Shown: positions 52,847 through 61,107 of the stretch, in pieces
Layout: each line of letters begins with the position of its first letter
Position numbering within the stretch: the stretch's first letter is position 1
DNA from: Bog-950 sp046329535
Lineage (GTDB): Bacteria; Bacteroidota; Bacteroidia; Chitinophagales; LD1
NCBI GenBank assembly: GCA_046329535.1
Contig: JAXLUN010000003.1
Span: 372,001-436,000, forward strand
Direction: 5' to 3'
DNA length: 64,000 nt
Notes under the pieces: generated by a model
What the model was told of the DNA's origin: nothing
The model's input: the letters and a program-made list of their open reading frames with translations, nothing else
Database searches by the model: none
Translations under genes and position numbers: made by a program

Positions 52847-54139
52847 TTACCAAAGTAAAGAAAGATTTCCCGATGCAGGTTTAATTTCACCGGTTGAATT
52901 AATTTTCACATTGGCCATGTATACATAATTGGCCATTGGCTGTAGCTTGCCCTGATAATAACCATTCCAGCAATAACTGTTAATAGTGCCATCAAAACAG
53001 GTAGTGCCGTCCCGCTCACTGTCAAAAACAGGTTCACCCCAACGGTTGAAAATCTTCAAATCAATCAAAGTGACCAAGCCTGCATTGTTAATAATGTGAA
53101 AACCGCTATTCAATTGATCGGTACTGATAGGATTAAATACGTTAGGAAAATTATAAAGCACCTCAATCTCTTTGGTATTGATAAGAATATGCGGTTCCTG
53201 ACCATTATCCATCCACATAGCTTTAGTTCTGTGTGAAAGTGGACTGCCTGCAGTGAAAATAGTAGGGGCAGGAGCTAAATCTTCCCACTGGGGAACAGTT
53301 TGCCAACGCCCAATGGAGCCCCAGGTACTATCAGCCTGTGTGTTATAGTAGATAGAAAGGTCTGAAGGAGTGCTAGAGCCAACCTGCTTGAGCAAATGGA
53401 AAAATTTATAATTGAGCGAAGTAACATTCCCAGCCTTAATATTCAGGTCATATCCTTCCAGTGTTGCATCGCCAAATCCCATCCGGGCTTCAAAAGATTG
53501 TGGATCGGTTACAGATGGCTTAATGACTGCCGGGCGATATAAAATACTGCCGTTATCATTCCATCCGGTTGGAAAAAGATACTCATTGGTTGAGTTGGTT
53601 GCTCTTACAAACCGGCCCGGACCAGTACTGCTAACAAATCCATTACTTCTAATTACAGACGCGGTGACTGGATTAGTTACAGTCATTCTAAAGTCTTGAG
53701 TAGCTAACTCACAATCATTAAAGTTTAACTGGTGATTGGTGAAAGCATCTAGAGTTTGTGTCTTTACAGAATTTGCCGTTTCGAGAGATAAATCGTGAAA
53801 AGTGGTAACCGAACTTCCGGTAATCAGTTGAGCGTATCCTCTTAACCGAACCATACTCTGGTCTGCAGTAAAGGTTTGGTTATTTTCCCAATCGCCATAA
53901 ACTATATACTCACCAGCTGCGTTTCCGCCTGTGGCTAAGCTTCCGTTTCTGAAATATCCTTTTATGGTTGTTTGACCTGCATTACTAAAAAGTCCGCTGG
54001 CATTTTCCGTTGCTCCATCAATGTATACAATACCACCACCCATTACAGCCACATCTGCTCCGTTATTATAAAACAACTGCGCAAACAGAGATTGTATATG
54101 AAAGCTAAAAAGGATAACTAACGTAAAATTCTTAACCAT
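52847..54139 (-). CDS. secreted protein with T9SS type B (gliding-motility associated) C-terminal domain
   Basis: 430 residues from the ATG at 54139, where the signal peptide (ends SLFAQ) starts. The C-terminal ~95 residues are a gliding-motility-associated (CHU/type B) sorting domain: NVFNPISTDQLNSGFHI, LIDLKIFNRWGEPVFDS and GYYQGKLQPMANYVYM. The central region, about residues 40-330, is beta-rich and of unknown fold. Type-B cargo needs an SprF-like partner, and the next gene encodes one, followed by OmpA/PD40: a standard triplet. Confidence 0.85.
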   Translation of the reverse strand: MVKNFTLVILFSFHIQSLFAQLFYNNGADVAVMGGGIVYIDGATENASGLFSNAGQTTIKGYFRNGSLATGGNAAGEYIVYGDWENNQTFTADQSMVRLRGYAQLITGSSVTTFHDLSLETANSVKTQTLDAFTNHQLNFNDCELATQDFRMTVTNPVTASVIRSNGFVSSTGPGRFVRATNSTNEYLFPTGWNDNGSILYRPAVIKPSVTDPQSFEARMGFGDATLEGYDLNIKAGNVTSLNYKFFHLLKQVGSSTPSDLSIYYNTQADSTWGSIGRWQTVPQWEDLAPAPTIFTAGSPLSHRTKAMWMDNGQEPHILINTKEIEVLYNFPNVFNPISTDQLNSGFHIINNAGLVTLIDLKIFNRWGEPVFDSERDGTTCFDGTINSYCWNGYYQGKLQPMANYVYMANVKINSTGEIKPASGNLSLLW

Positions 54140-54163
54140 ACGATTATTGGCTACAACTTGTCT

Positions 54164-54171
54164 CAAATATA
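54164..54171 (-). promoter_or_regulatory. probable -7 element of the type-B/PorP/OmpA operon
   Basis: TATATTTG on the minus strand, a perfect TAnnTTTG, 25 nt before the ATG. A well-spaced TTTG is not present. Confidence 0.45.
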
Positions 54172-54278
54172 ACAATTGAACTCAAATAGAAAACCCAATA
54201 CTTTAAAGGATTGTTTACAAAACTATACTTCCACAAAATTAGGTTAGGTAGTAGCATTATCAGGCAGCTACACGCGCA

Positions 54279-54286
54279 TACTTTCG
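54279..54286 (+). promoter_or_regulatory. probable -7 element of the OmpA-like lipoprotein gene
   Basis: TACTTTCG, identical to the octamer in front of tatC (56822), 20 nt before the ATG at 54307. Confidence 0.4.
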
Positions 54287-54306
54287 TGAGGTAAATAATT
54301 AAGAAT

Positions 54307-55281
54307 ATGAACTCAAAACTTTATCTGATAATAGCTATCCTCATTACCCTTTCTCTATCTTCCTGCCTGGTTTCTAAAAAGAAATACGATGAGCAGGTGG
54401 CACTGGCAGATAAGTATCTGGCAGAGAAAAATAACTGCAACGAAAATCTGAATAAGGCAAATGCTACCATTGAAGACTTAAATAAACAGATAGTTTCTTT
54501 AAGCAATGAGATACAAAAACTGAAAGACAGTAATGCCTCATTAGAAGAAAAAAATAAAAAACTGAACTCGCTGAAGAATGAGAGCGATGCCATTTGTGAG
54601 AGAGTCAGGCAGCAACTGGATGCATTAACCAATTCGACAGCGGCCGAAAAGGATAAACTATTAAAACAACTGGCCGAAAAGGAGAGAGATTTGATGGCTA
54701 AGGCTGCCGAATTAGACAAAATAGGTAGAGAACTGAATGAAAGAGACGCTAAAGTCCGAGAACTGGAGTCACTTATTGCCCGTAAAGATTCTGCAGTTCA
54801 AGCCTTAAAAAATAAAATGCTGGAGGCACTCAAAGGATTTAATGCCGGTGACTTATCCGTTTATGAAAAAGATGGTAAGATATATGTAGCACTTAGCGAT
54901 AAGTTACTTTTTACAACCGGAAGCTATACTGTTGAACCAAGAGGCAAAGAGGCTCTGAAGAAAATTGCGGAAGTACTAAACAAACAAACGGACATTTCAA
55001 TAATGGTTGAAGGTCATACAGATAACAAACCCTATGTAAATACGGCAAGTCCTATTAATAGCAACTGGGACCTAAGCGTAATGCGCGCTTCGAGTGTTAC
55101 CAAAATTTTTACGGATGAGAATAAAGTAGATGCCAAGCGAGTAACACCAGCCGGCAGAGGACAATATTTCCCTGTAGAAACGAATGATACACCTGAAGGT
55201 AGAAGTAAAAACAGAAGAATTGAAATTGTACTAACACCCGATATGAAAGGCATTTTCGATATTCTTAACTCTGCCAATTAA
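54307..55281 (+). CDS. OmpA-family lipoprotein with coiled coil
   Basis: 324 residues. A lipobox (LSLSSC, Cys20) is followed by a coiled coil from about 25 to 180 (ALADKYLAEKNNCNENLNKA and on, rich in Glu/Lys heptads). The C-terminal OmpA domain (about 200-318) carries the peptidoglycan-binding signature IMVEGHTDNKPY, the Asp in NWDLSVMRASSV and the Arg pair in RSKNRRIEI. A structural lipoprotein linking outer membrane to murein is the likely role. The downstream 18-bp palindrome separates it from the sigma-factor gene. Confidence 0.88.
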   Translation: MNSKLYLIIAILITLSLSSCLVSKKKYDEQVALADKYLAEKNNCNENLNKANATIEDLNKQIVSLSNEIQKLKDSNASLEEKNKKLNSLKNESDAICERVRQQLDALTNSTAAEKDKLLKQLAEKERDLMAKAAELDKIGRELNERDAKVRELESLIARKDSAVQALKNKMLEALKGFNAGDLSVYEKDGKIYVALSDKLLFTTGSYTVEPRGKEALKKIAEVLNKQTDISIMVEGHTDNKPYVNTASPINSNWDLSVMRASSVTKIFTDENKVDAKRVTPAGRGQYFPVETNDTPEGRSKNRRIEIVLTPDMKGIFDILNSAN

Positions 55282-55295
55282 ACTATAGTAAAGTT

Positions 55296-55332
55296 TAGGG
55301 GTCAGATAGTTGAATCAACTATCTGACCCCTA
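55296..55332. repeat. 18-bp perfect palindrome (possible terminator or operator)
   Basis: TAGGGGTCAGATAGTTGA and its exact reverse complement are separated by one base. There is no T run after it and it ends 12 nt before the sigma-factor ATG. It may be a terminator of the OmpA gene, an attenuator, or a dimer-binding site. Confidence 0.8.
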
Positions 55333-55344
55333 TCCATTTTCTGA

Positions 55345-55926
55345 ATGCCTCACCCCAACGAACTAATAAAACTTACAGGACTAGGAGACAAATCAGCATT
55401 TCACCAACTGTTTGGTTTGTTTAAAGATCGGGTTTATAACTTATCACTAAGTTACTTACAAGACAAGCACGAGGCAGAAGAAACTACACAAGATGTTTTT
55501 GTCGAGATTTATCAATCTGCTATTCGTTTTGAAGGGAATTCTTCGGCAAGCACCTGGATTTATCGGATAGCTATAAACAAGAGTTTAGATAAGCTGAGAT
55601 ACCGAAAAAGAAAAAAACGCTTCGCTTACATCACATCGATATTCCATACTAATTCAGGTGAGTTAAAACATAAAAGTCCTCAATTTGAACATCCCGGAGC
55701 TCTGTTAGAAAACAAAGAGAATAGCAAGATTCTTTTTGTAGCAATACAAAAATTACCTGAGCAACAGAAAACTGCTTTCCTGCTTTCTTACATAGAAGAC
55801 ATTCCCAGAAAAGAGGTTGCTGAAATAATGGCCACCAGTCTAAAGTCGGTAGAATCATTACTACAGCGGGCAAAGGCTAACTTGAGAACAGATTTGAGAG
55901 ACTTTTATGAGCAAACGAAGGATTAA
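55345..55926 (+). CDS. ECF-type RNA polymerase sigma factor
   Basis: 193 residues. Region 2 (about 20-90): FGLFKDRVYNLSLSYLQD, EAEETTQDVFVEIY and the SASTWIYRIAINKSLD segment; a charged linker with RKRKKR; region 4 (about 125-180): KLPEQQKTAFLLSYIED, IMATSLKSVESLLQRAKANL. The gene starts a four-gene run with a one-helix protein and a CpxP/CnrX-like sensor, the classic setting of a membrane-regulated sigma factor. I see no zinc-binding anti-sigma domain. Confidence 0.95.
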   Translation: MPHPNELIKLTGLGDKSAFHQLFGLFKDRVYNLSLSYLQDKHEAEETTQDVFVEIYQSAIRFEGNSSASTWIYRIAINKSLDKLRYRKRKKRFAYITSIFHTNSGELKHKSPQFEHPGALLENKENSKILFVAIQKLPEQQKTAFLLSYIEDIPRKEVAEIMATSLKSVESLLQRAKANLRTDLRDFYEQTKD

Positions 55927-55932
55927 TGAATT

Positions 55933-56238
55933 ATGAGCGTCAAATACGGCATGACCCCCAATAAGGAATATTGGATAACTGAGGTAATTACCTGTGCCGG
56001 CAAGATTAAACGTGCCGGAGCCCCTCCATTTTTATTTACCCGAATTGAAGAACGGATAAATAAAAGAGTTATTGAACTGGTTCGATGGCCTACTATCAGT
56101 TTTATATTGGCTGGCTTAGCACTTTTGCTGGTTTTGAACCTGACCATATTGATACAGTTTCACTCAAAAAATGTCGAAACAGAAAGCCCCTCATCATCCA
56201 GCTACTCCCTTACCACTACCGACTACAATATTTACTAA
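55933..56238 (+). CDS. one-helix membrane protein, candidate anti-sigma factor
   Basis: 101 residues. Cytoplasmic N-terminal part of about 52 residues (including AGAPPFLFTRIEERI, a segment that looks like a docking helix), one membrane helix (about 54-76), and a 25-residue Ser/Thr-rich tail. Not recognised by family. Size and layout match CnrY-type anti-sigma factors, which hold an ECF sigma with a short N-terminal tail. It begins 6 nt after the sigma gene and ends exactly at the ATG of the next gene (TAAATG), so translation is coupled. Role is inference. Confidence 0.6.
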   Translation: MSVKYGMTPNKEYWITEVITCAGKIKRAGAPPFLFTRIEERINKRVIELVRWPTISFILAGLALLLVLNLTILIQFHSKNVETESPSSSSYSLTTTDYNIY

Positions 56239-56721
56239 ATGAAAAAAGAAACGCTGCTCACTGTGTCGGTTATCATACTCTTACTCCTTAATTTAGGGAC
56301 TCTAAGCTTTTTGCTCTTCTCGGGGCGACCTCCACATTTTCCACATAATGGACCTCAGCCACCCAATGAATTAATTGTCAATAAATTAAAATTGGATGAC
56401 ACCCAGCAAGCCCAATTTGACAAAATGCGTCAAGAACATCATGAAGCAATGATATCTCTGGATGAAGCGAACAGGTATTGGGTGGAGCAGTATTTTGTAC
56501 TGACAAATGTTTCAAATCCAGATACTACTTTGAAAGATTCCATTGAAAAGCAAATCAGTTCTATTCAGTTAAAAAAAGCTGCTATAACTTTTAATCACTT
56601 TTCTGAATTGAAAAAGATTTGTACCGAAGAACAAAGAAGAAGTTTCGATACTCTGTTGCCCAGACTTATTTTCATGCTTACTGCCCCTCCACCCAATGGC
56701 AGGCCTTTTCATGAGCACTGA
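56239..56721 (+). CDS. CpxP/CnrX-like membrane-anchored periplasmic sensor
   Basis: 160 residues. An N-terminal membrane helix (about 6-28) is uncleaved. The periplasmic helical hairpin (about 45-145) has the LTxxQ/heavy-metal-sensor pattern: KLDDTQQAQFDKMRQEHHEAM, with candidate metal ligands HH, and CTEEQRRSFDTLLPRLIFML. Such domains sense metal or misfolded protein in CpxP, Spy and CnrX. The His/Pro-rich start (FPHNGPQPP) and the FHEH end add ligands. Downstream of the sigma and putative anti-sigma, it completes a CnrH-Y-X-like set. Confidence 0.8.
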   Translation: MKKETLLTVSVIILLLLNLGTLSFLLFSGRPPHFPHNGPQPPNELIVNKLKLDDTQQAQFDKMRQEHHEAMISLDEANRYWVEQYFVLTNVSNPDTTLKDSIEKQISSIQLKKAAITFNHFSELKKICTEEQRRSFDTLLPRLIFMLTAPPPNGRPFHEH

Positions 56722-56796
56722 TTTGCCCTAATCTCCTAAAATTCGTAAAAGTCAGCTACAGAATCATTATCAGTAAAACAATTTCACTGCAGTCTC

Positions 56797-56829
56797 ATTG
56801 GTCAATTACCAATAACTCTTCTACTTTCG
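56797..56829 (+). promoter_or_regulatory. promoter of tatC
   Basis: ATTG (56797-56800), 21 nt, then TACTTTCG (56822-56829), ending 4 nt before the tatC ATG, so a leaderless transcript is implied. Confidence 0.5.
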
Positions 56830-56833
56830 CGGC

Positions 56834-57679
56834 ATGTTCAAAAAGGGTGCTACAGAAAATCCGGAGGCCGAAATGGGTTTTTTTGACCATGTAGAGGCTT
56901 TAAGGTGGCATTTCATTCGCTCGGCCATAGCTATTGTTTTGTGCGCCTCTCTGATAGGTATTTATTACGATTTTGTGTTTGACAAAGTAATACTTGGTAT
57001 TACATCGAAAGACTTTCCCACCTACAAAATAATGTGTGCTGTTGGCGAGGCATTGAATCTGAAAGAAAGTATTTGTATCGAAAATGACATACCCATTTTG
57101 TTGCAGAACACATCCATGTTCGGACAAATTACCCTGTTGTTTCAGTATTCATTAATCATTGGTTTTGTGCTAGCCTTTCCTTATGTCGTTTTTGAATTGT
57201 GGCGTTTTGTAGCTCCGGCCTTGAGTGAACAACAGCAGAAGAAAACTTCACAAATCATCTTAGCCTGCTCTCTGTTCTTCTTTGTAGGAGTAGCATTTTG
57301 TTATTTCATTATTATTCCTTTCTCCGTCAATTTTGCCGTTAACTTTTCCATAAGCAGTAAAATCAAAAACAACTTTACCATTGAGAATTATATTGATTTT
57401 TTCACGGTTATGCTGTTGGCTATAGGAGCTGTATTTGAGTTACCTATGGTGGTTTATTTTCTTTCTAAACTGGGTATTTTGGGAGCTAAAACCATGCGCA
57501 ATGTTCGCAGATATGCCATTGTTGTTATTCTTATAATAGCTGGTGTAATCACCCCTTCACCCGATGTATTTACACAGGGCCTAGTTGCAGTACCTATTTA
57601 TCTTCTTTACGAGTTGAGTATCTTTATTGCTGCCCGAAATGACCGTAAACGTGAGAGCGAACTGGTTATTGAAGCCTAA
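56834..57679 (+). CDS. tatC: Sec-independent protein translocase TatC
   Basis: 281 residues with six membrane helices. Family marks are the N-terminal MGFFDHVEALRWHFIRS (with the functional Glu), FAFPYVVFELWRFVAPAL (read as LAFPYVVFELWRF) and the YAIVVILIIAGVITPSPD segment. TatC binds twin-arginine signals and forms the Tat receptor; TatA/B is elsewhere. It starts right after a -7 box and is followed 11 nt later by rpiB. Confidence 0.96.
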   Translation: MFKKGATENPEAEMGFFDHVEALRWHFIRSAIAIVLCASLIGIYYDFVFDKVILGITSKDFPTYKIMCAVGEALNLKESICIENDIPILLQNTSMFGQITLLFQYSLIIGFVLAFPYVVFELWRFVAPALSEQQQKKTSQIILACSLFFFVGVAFCYFIIIPFSVNFAVNFSISSKIKNNFTIENYIDFFTVMLLAIGAVFELPMVVYFLSKLGILGAKTMRNVRRYAIVVILIIAGVITPSPDVFTQGLVAVPIYLLYELSIFIAARNDRKRESELVIEA

Positions 57680-57690
57680 ACAATATAATT

Positions 57691-58122
57691 ATGTATAAAA
57701 TAGCCATTGGAGGAGACCATGCCGGATTTGAATATAAAACCGAGTTGATAAAATTTCTAATTGAAAAAAATTATGTGACCAGAGATTTTGGTCCATTTAG
57801 TGCAGAAAGTGTAGACTACCCCGATTATGTTCATCCGGTAGCGCTGGCTGTTGAAAATGGTGAATTTGATTTTGGCATTTTGATTTGTGGAAGTGCCAAT
57901 GGTGTGGCCATGACGGCTAATAAACATAAAGATATCCGTGCTGGAATAGCCTGGGCTCCTGAACTGGCCATGTTAACCCGTCAACATAATAATGCTAACA
58001 TTTTATGCCTGCCGGCACGTTTCATAACCCTATCAGCAGCCAAAGAATGTGTTACAGCGTTTCTTGAAACTCCATTTGAAGGTGGTCGTCATCAAAACAG
58101 AGTGAAAAAAATAGCCTGCTAA
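57691..58122 (+). CDS. rpiB: ribose-5-phosphate isomerase B
   Basis: 143 residues of the RpiB/LacAB fold. KIAIGGDHAGFEYK holds the substrate-binding Asp/His, LICGSANGVAMTANK the catalytic Cys loop, and NANILCLPARFI the C-terminal core. It interconverts ribose and ribulose 5-phosphates in the pentose phosphate pathway. Cotranscribed with tatC (11-nt gap), probably by convenience. Confidence 0.95.
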   Translation: MYKIAIGGDHAGFEYKTELIKFLIEKNYVTRDFGPFSAESVDYPDYVHPVALAVENGEFDFGILICGSANGVAMTANKHKDIRAGIAWAPELAMLTRQHNNANILCLPARFITLSAAKECVTAFLETPFEGGRHQNRVKKIAC

Positions 58123-58340
58123 CTCACTAACCATTACCCCATCGCTTCCAGCTTGCCTCTCTTAACTACTCAGTTATCGGATATTACCTGATAAAGATAA
58201 ACCACCAAAACAGCCCATGAAACGTCCGCTGTAAACTTTTTTGCATTGCCTAATGGTAAATCCATAACTACTTACCAGATTAAACCGATAAGAACAAGTT
58301 TGTTATGCGATAAAAAGAACCTGACATTTTACAAAAACAA
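58123..58340. other. intergenic stretch after rpiB
   Basis: 218 nt with no convincing ORF, promoter or hairpin of its own. rpiB has no obvious terminator here. Confidence 0.3.
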
Positions 58341-58368
58341 AAAAAGGCAACCTTTTCAGGTTGCCTTA
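58341..58368 (-). terminator. terminator of the YceI-like gene
   Basis: AAGGCAACCT (58344-58353) pairs with AGGTTGCCTT (58358-58367). On the minus strand the hairpin is followed by a T run, 20 nt beyond the YceI stop. Confidence 0.88.
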
Positions 58369-58387
58369 TACACCAATTAAAAACCCA

Positions 58388-59023
58388 TTACTTTTTAGCG
58401 GTCAACTCAACAGCCAGTTCAATGTCGTTGGATATCACCATGTCTTTCATAGGCATATCAAATGCTACATCATATTTTTTTCTATCAAATTTCAAGTTTC
58501 CGTTTGCTTTTAATGAACCCTCTGTTTCACTGATGACAATATTGGTCAATGTCTCCTCATTTGATTTACCTCTTACTGTCAAGGTGCCGACAGCTGAATT
58601 TCCGTTTACAGATTTTATTACAAAAGTAGCAGTGGGATTATTGGCAACATCAAAGAAGTCAGGTGAAGACAAATGGCCTACTAATTTCTCTTTTGTAGAG
58701 CCTTTTTTCTCATCGTAAGTAGCATCTAACGGAAGAATAGTTGACATATCCACAGTAAAAGAGCCACCAGTAAGTTGTCCGCCTTTTGTTGACAGGCTAC
58801 CCTCTTTAAAAGAAATTTTTCCGAAATGCTCTTTTACACCCAGCATAACACCTTTCCAGTTGACAAAACTGGTGCTGTCTGCATTTAATGTGTAAGTAGT
58901 TTCCGCAGCTGTAGTATCAACCGTTGCATTGGTTACTTCTTCAGTAGCTGGTTTGTTGTTGCACGAGGCAAGGAATGCAACTGCAACTATCAGTGCAGGC
59001 ATCCAAAGTTTCATTTTTTTCAT
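58388..59023 (-). CDS. YceI-family lipoprotein
   Basis: 211 residues. A lipobox (AFLASC, Cys21) is followed by a Thr/Glu linker, then a lipocalin-like YceI domain (about 45-210): SFVNWKGVMLGVKEHFGKIS, a GSFTVDMSTI strand, DFFDVANNPTATFVIKSV and KYDVAFDMPMKD. YceI proteins bind isoprenoid or lipid-like molecules in a barrel. No isoprenoid gene is adjacent. Its promoter and terminator are both visible, so it is a single-gene transcript. Confidence 0.92.
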   Translation of the reverse strand: MKKMKLWMPALIVAVAFLASCNNKPATEEVTNATVDTTAAETTYTLNADSTSFVNWKGVMLGVKEHFGKISFKEGSLSTKGGQLTGGSFTVDMSTILPLDATYDEKKGSTKEKLVGHLSSPDFFDVANNPTATFVIKSVNGNSAVGTLTVRGKSNEETLTNIVISETEGSLKANGNLKFDRKKYDVAFDMPMKDMVISNDIELAVELTAKK

Positions 59024-59044
59024 GTTTAATTTTATTTGTTGTCA

Positions 59045-59074
59045 CAATAATAGTTGTTTATACAACAATTCAAA
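59045..59074 (-). promoter_or_regulatory. promoter of the YceI-like gene
   Basis: On the minus strand TTTG (59071-59074), 18 nt, TATTATTG (59045-59052, one mismatch), 21 nt before the ATG. A GTTG-CAAC inverted repeat (59054-59067) lies between the boxes and could bind a regulator. Confidence 0.5.
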
Positions 59075-59108
59075 AACAAAGGCAGAATTTTTTTGCAATT
59101 CACTTTTC

Positions 59109-59116
59109 TATTTTAG
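59109..59116 (+). promoter_or_regulatory. possible -7 element of the E1 dehydrogenase gene
   Basis: TATTTTAG ends 4 nt before the ATG at 59121. The -33 spacing is poor (a TTTG is 13 nt upstream). Confidence 0.33.
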
Positions 59117-59120
59117 CCTC

Positions 59121-61097
59121 ATGAATTTTGAAAGAAAGAATTTAAGCAACGAAGAGCTCATTAGCCTTTACAAACTTATTCTCAAACCAAGGGTGATTGA
59201 GGAGAGAATGCTTAAACTGCTGCGGCAGGGTAGAGTAAGTAAATGGTTTAGTGGAATCGGACAGGAAGCAATTGCCGTAGGAGTAACAGCCGCATTGGAT
59301 GAAGATGAATACGTTTGTCCGCTCCACAGAAATCTGGGCGTATTCACTACCCGAAATTGTAATTTACAGCAGATGTTTGAACAGTTTCAGGGAAAACAGG
59401 ACGGATTTAGTCAGGGAAGAGAGAGAAGTTTTCACTTTGGCACGAACGAACATCATATAGTGGGTATGATATCGCATTTGGGACCTCAACTTTGTGTTGG
59501 TGATGGAATTGCTTTGGCATCTAAACTAAAAAACGAAAAAAAAATAACCGTTGCCTTTACCGGTGATGGAGGAACCAGCGAAGGAGATTTTCATGAAGCG
59601 TGCAACATTGCCGCAGTTTGGGATTTACCGGTTATTATTCTAATAGAAAATAACGGATATGGCCTTTCTACCCCCACCAACGAGCAGTTTCGCTGCAAAT
59701 ATTTAGCGGAACGAGCTATTGGATATGGTATGAAAGGATTGACTATTGATGGTAATAATATTCTGGAAGTATACCACACTATTAAGAGGCTCCGGGAAGA
59801 AATGATTCAAAATCCACACCCGGTGCTATTGGAGTGTATGACCTTCCGTATGCGAGGGCATGAGGAGGCAAGCGGTGTAAAATATGTTCCCAAGGAATTG
59901 TTTGAGATATGGGAGAAAAAAGACCCCGTACTCAACTATGAAAACTGGTTGATAGAAGAGGGTATAATTTCTCCCGACTATCCCGATATGTTGAAAAGCG
60001 AATTTGACAAAGAAGTACGTACCGCTTTTGATGAGGCAGACAATAAATCTGCGATAAATCCGGATACTGTAAAAGAAGAAACACAGGTTTATGCCCCGTT
60101 TAATTTCTTACCAATAAATGCTGTGTCTACAGGTAGAAGTTTGCGTTTTGTGGATGCGGTTTCAGAAGGACTAAGACAAAGTATGGAAAAGTACAATGAC
60201 TTAGTTATTATGGGGCAGGATGTAGCAGAGTACGGTGGTGTTTTCAAAATAACAGAGGGATTTGTTGAGCAGTTTGGGAAAGATAGGGTTCGAAATACGC
60301 CAATTTGCGAGAGCGGGGTTCTGAGTGCAGCTCTCGGTTTAAGTGTGAAAGGAATGAAAGCTGTAGTAGAAATGCAGTTTGCAGATTTTGTTTCAACCGG
60401 CTTTAATCCCATTGTCAATAATCTGGCGAAAAGCTATTGGCGATGGGGGCAGCATGCCGATGTAGTAGTTCGCATGCCTACCGGTGCTGGTGTTGGAGCC
60501 GGGCCTTTTCATTCGCAAAGCAATGAGGCATGGTTCTTTCACGTACCTGGTCTAAAAATTGTTTACCCGAGCTCTTCCTATGACGCAAAGGGGTTACTAT
60601 GCACAGCCATTGAAGACCCGAACCCCGTGATGTATTTTGAACACAAAGCACTTTATAGAAGTGTGGATGGAGAAGTGCCTGAGGATTATTACACACTCGA
60701 AATCGGCAAAGCAAATCTGGTGAGTAAAGGTGAAGAGCTTTCCATCATCACATATGGCGCAGGCGTTCATTGGGCTACAGAAGCTATTGCCACTGATAAC
60801 AGGATTAATGCCGATATTCTTGATTTAAGAACCTTGCTTCCCTTTGATAAAGAAGCCATAGCTGAAACGGTAAAAAAGACAGGCAAGGTTTTAATTCTTC
60901 ATGAAGATACTTTGATTGGAGGAATTGGCGCAGAAATTTCTGCTTACATCAACGAGCATTTGTTTGAATACTTAGATGCACCTGTCATGCGCTGTGCATC
61001 GCTGGATACTCCTGTACCGTTTGCTGTTAACTTAGAAAAGAACTTTCTTGCAAAAAATCGATTGAAAAAAAAGCTGGAGGAACTCCTGACTTACTAA
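59121..61097 (+). CDS. 2-oxo-acid dehydrogenase E1, fused alpha and beta subunits
   Basis: 658 residues from the ATG at 59121; a longer in-frame start would lie in the YceI promoter. The N-terminal alpha half (about 1-320) has the thiamine-pyrophosphate motif GDGGTSEGDFHEACN...IENNGYG. The C-terminal beta half (from about 330) has RFVDAVSEGLRQSMEKY, the QDVAEYGGVFKITEG motif and MQFADFVSTGFNPIVN. The two halves are single genes in many bacteria and fused in Bacteroidota. The substrate may be pyruvate or branched-chain 2-oxo acids; E2 and E3 are not in the window. It is a TPP-dependent enzyme in a window with a TPP riboswitch, likely coincidence. Confidence 0.94.
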   Translation: MNFERKNLSNEELISLYKLILKPRVIEERMLKLLRQGRVSKWFSGIGQEAIAVGVTAALDEDEYVCPLHRNLGVFTTRNCNLQQMFEQFQGKQDGFSQGRERSFHFGTNEHHIVGMISHLGPQLCVGDGIALASKLKNEKKITVAFTGDGGTSEGDFHEACNIAAVWDLPVIILIENNGYGLSTPTNEQFRCKYLAERAIGYGMKGLTIDGNNILEVYHTIKRLREEMIQNPHPVLLECMTFRMRGHEEASGVKYVPKELFEIWEKKDPVLNYENWLIEEGIISPDYPDMLKSEFDKEVRTAFDEADNKSAINPDTVKEETQVYAPFNFLPINAVSTGRSLRFVDAVSEGLRQSMEKYNDLVIMGQDVAEYGGVFKITEGFVEQFGKDRVRNTPICESGVLSAALGLSVKGMKAVVEMQFADFVSTGFNPIVNNLAKSYWRWGQHADVVVRMPTGAGVGAGPFHSQSNEAWFFHVPGLKIVYPSSSYDAKGLLCTAIEDPNPVMYFEHKALYRSVDGEVPEDYYTLEIGKANLVSKGEELSIITYGAGVHWATEAIATDNRINADILDLRTLLPFDKEAIAETVKKTGKVLILHEDTLIGGIGAEISAYINEHLFEYLDAPVMRCASLDTPVPFAVNLEKNFLAKNRLKKKLEELLTY

Positions 61098-61107
61098 ATA
61101 AATACGT

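Noticed and set aside
58929..59120. 64-residue extension of the fused E1 gene
   Set aside because: It would overlap the YceI gene and its promoter, and the E1 fold begins at 59121.
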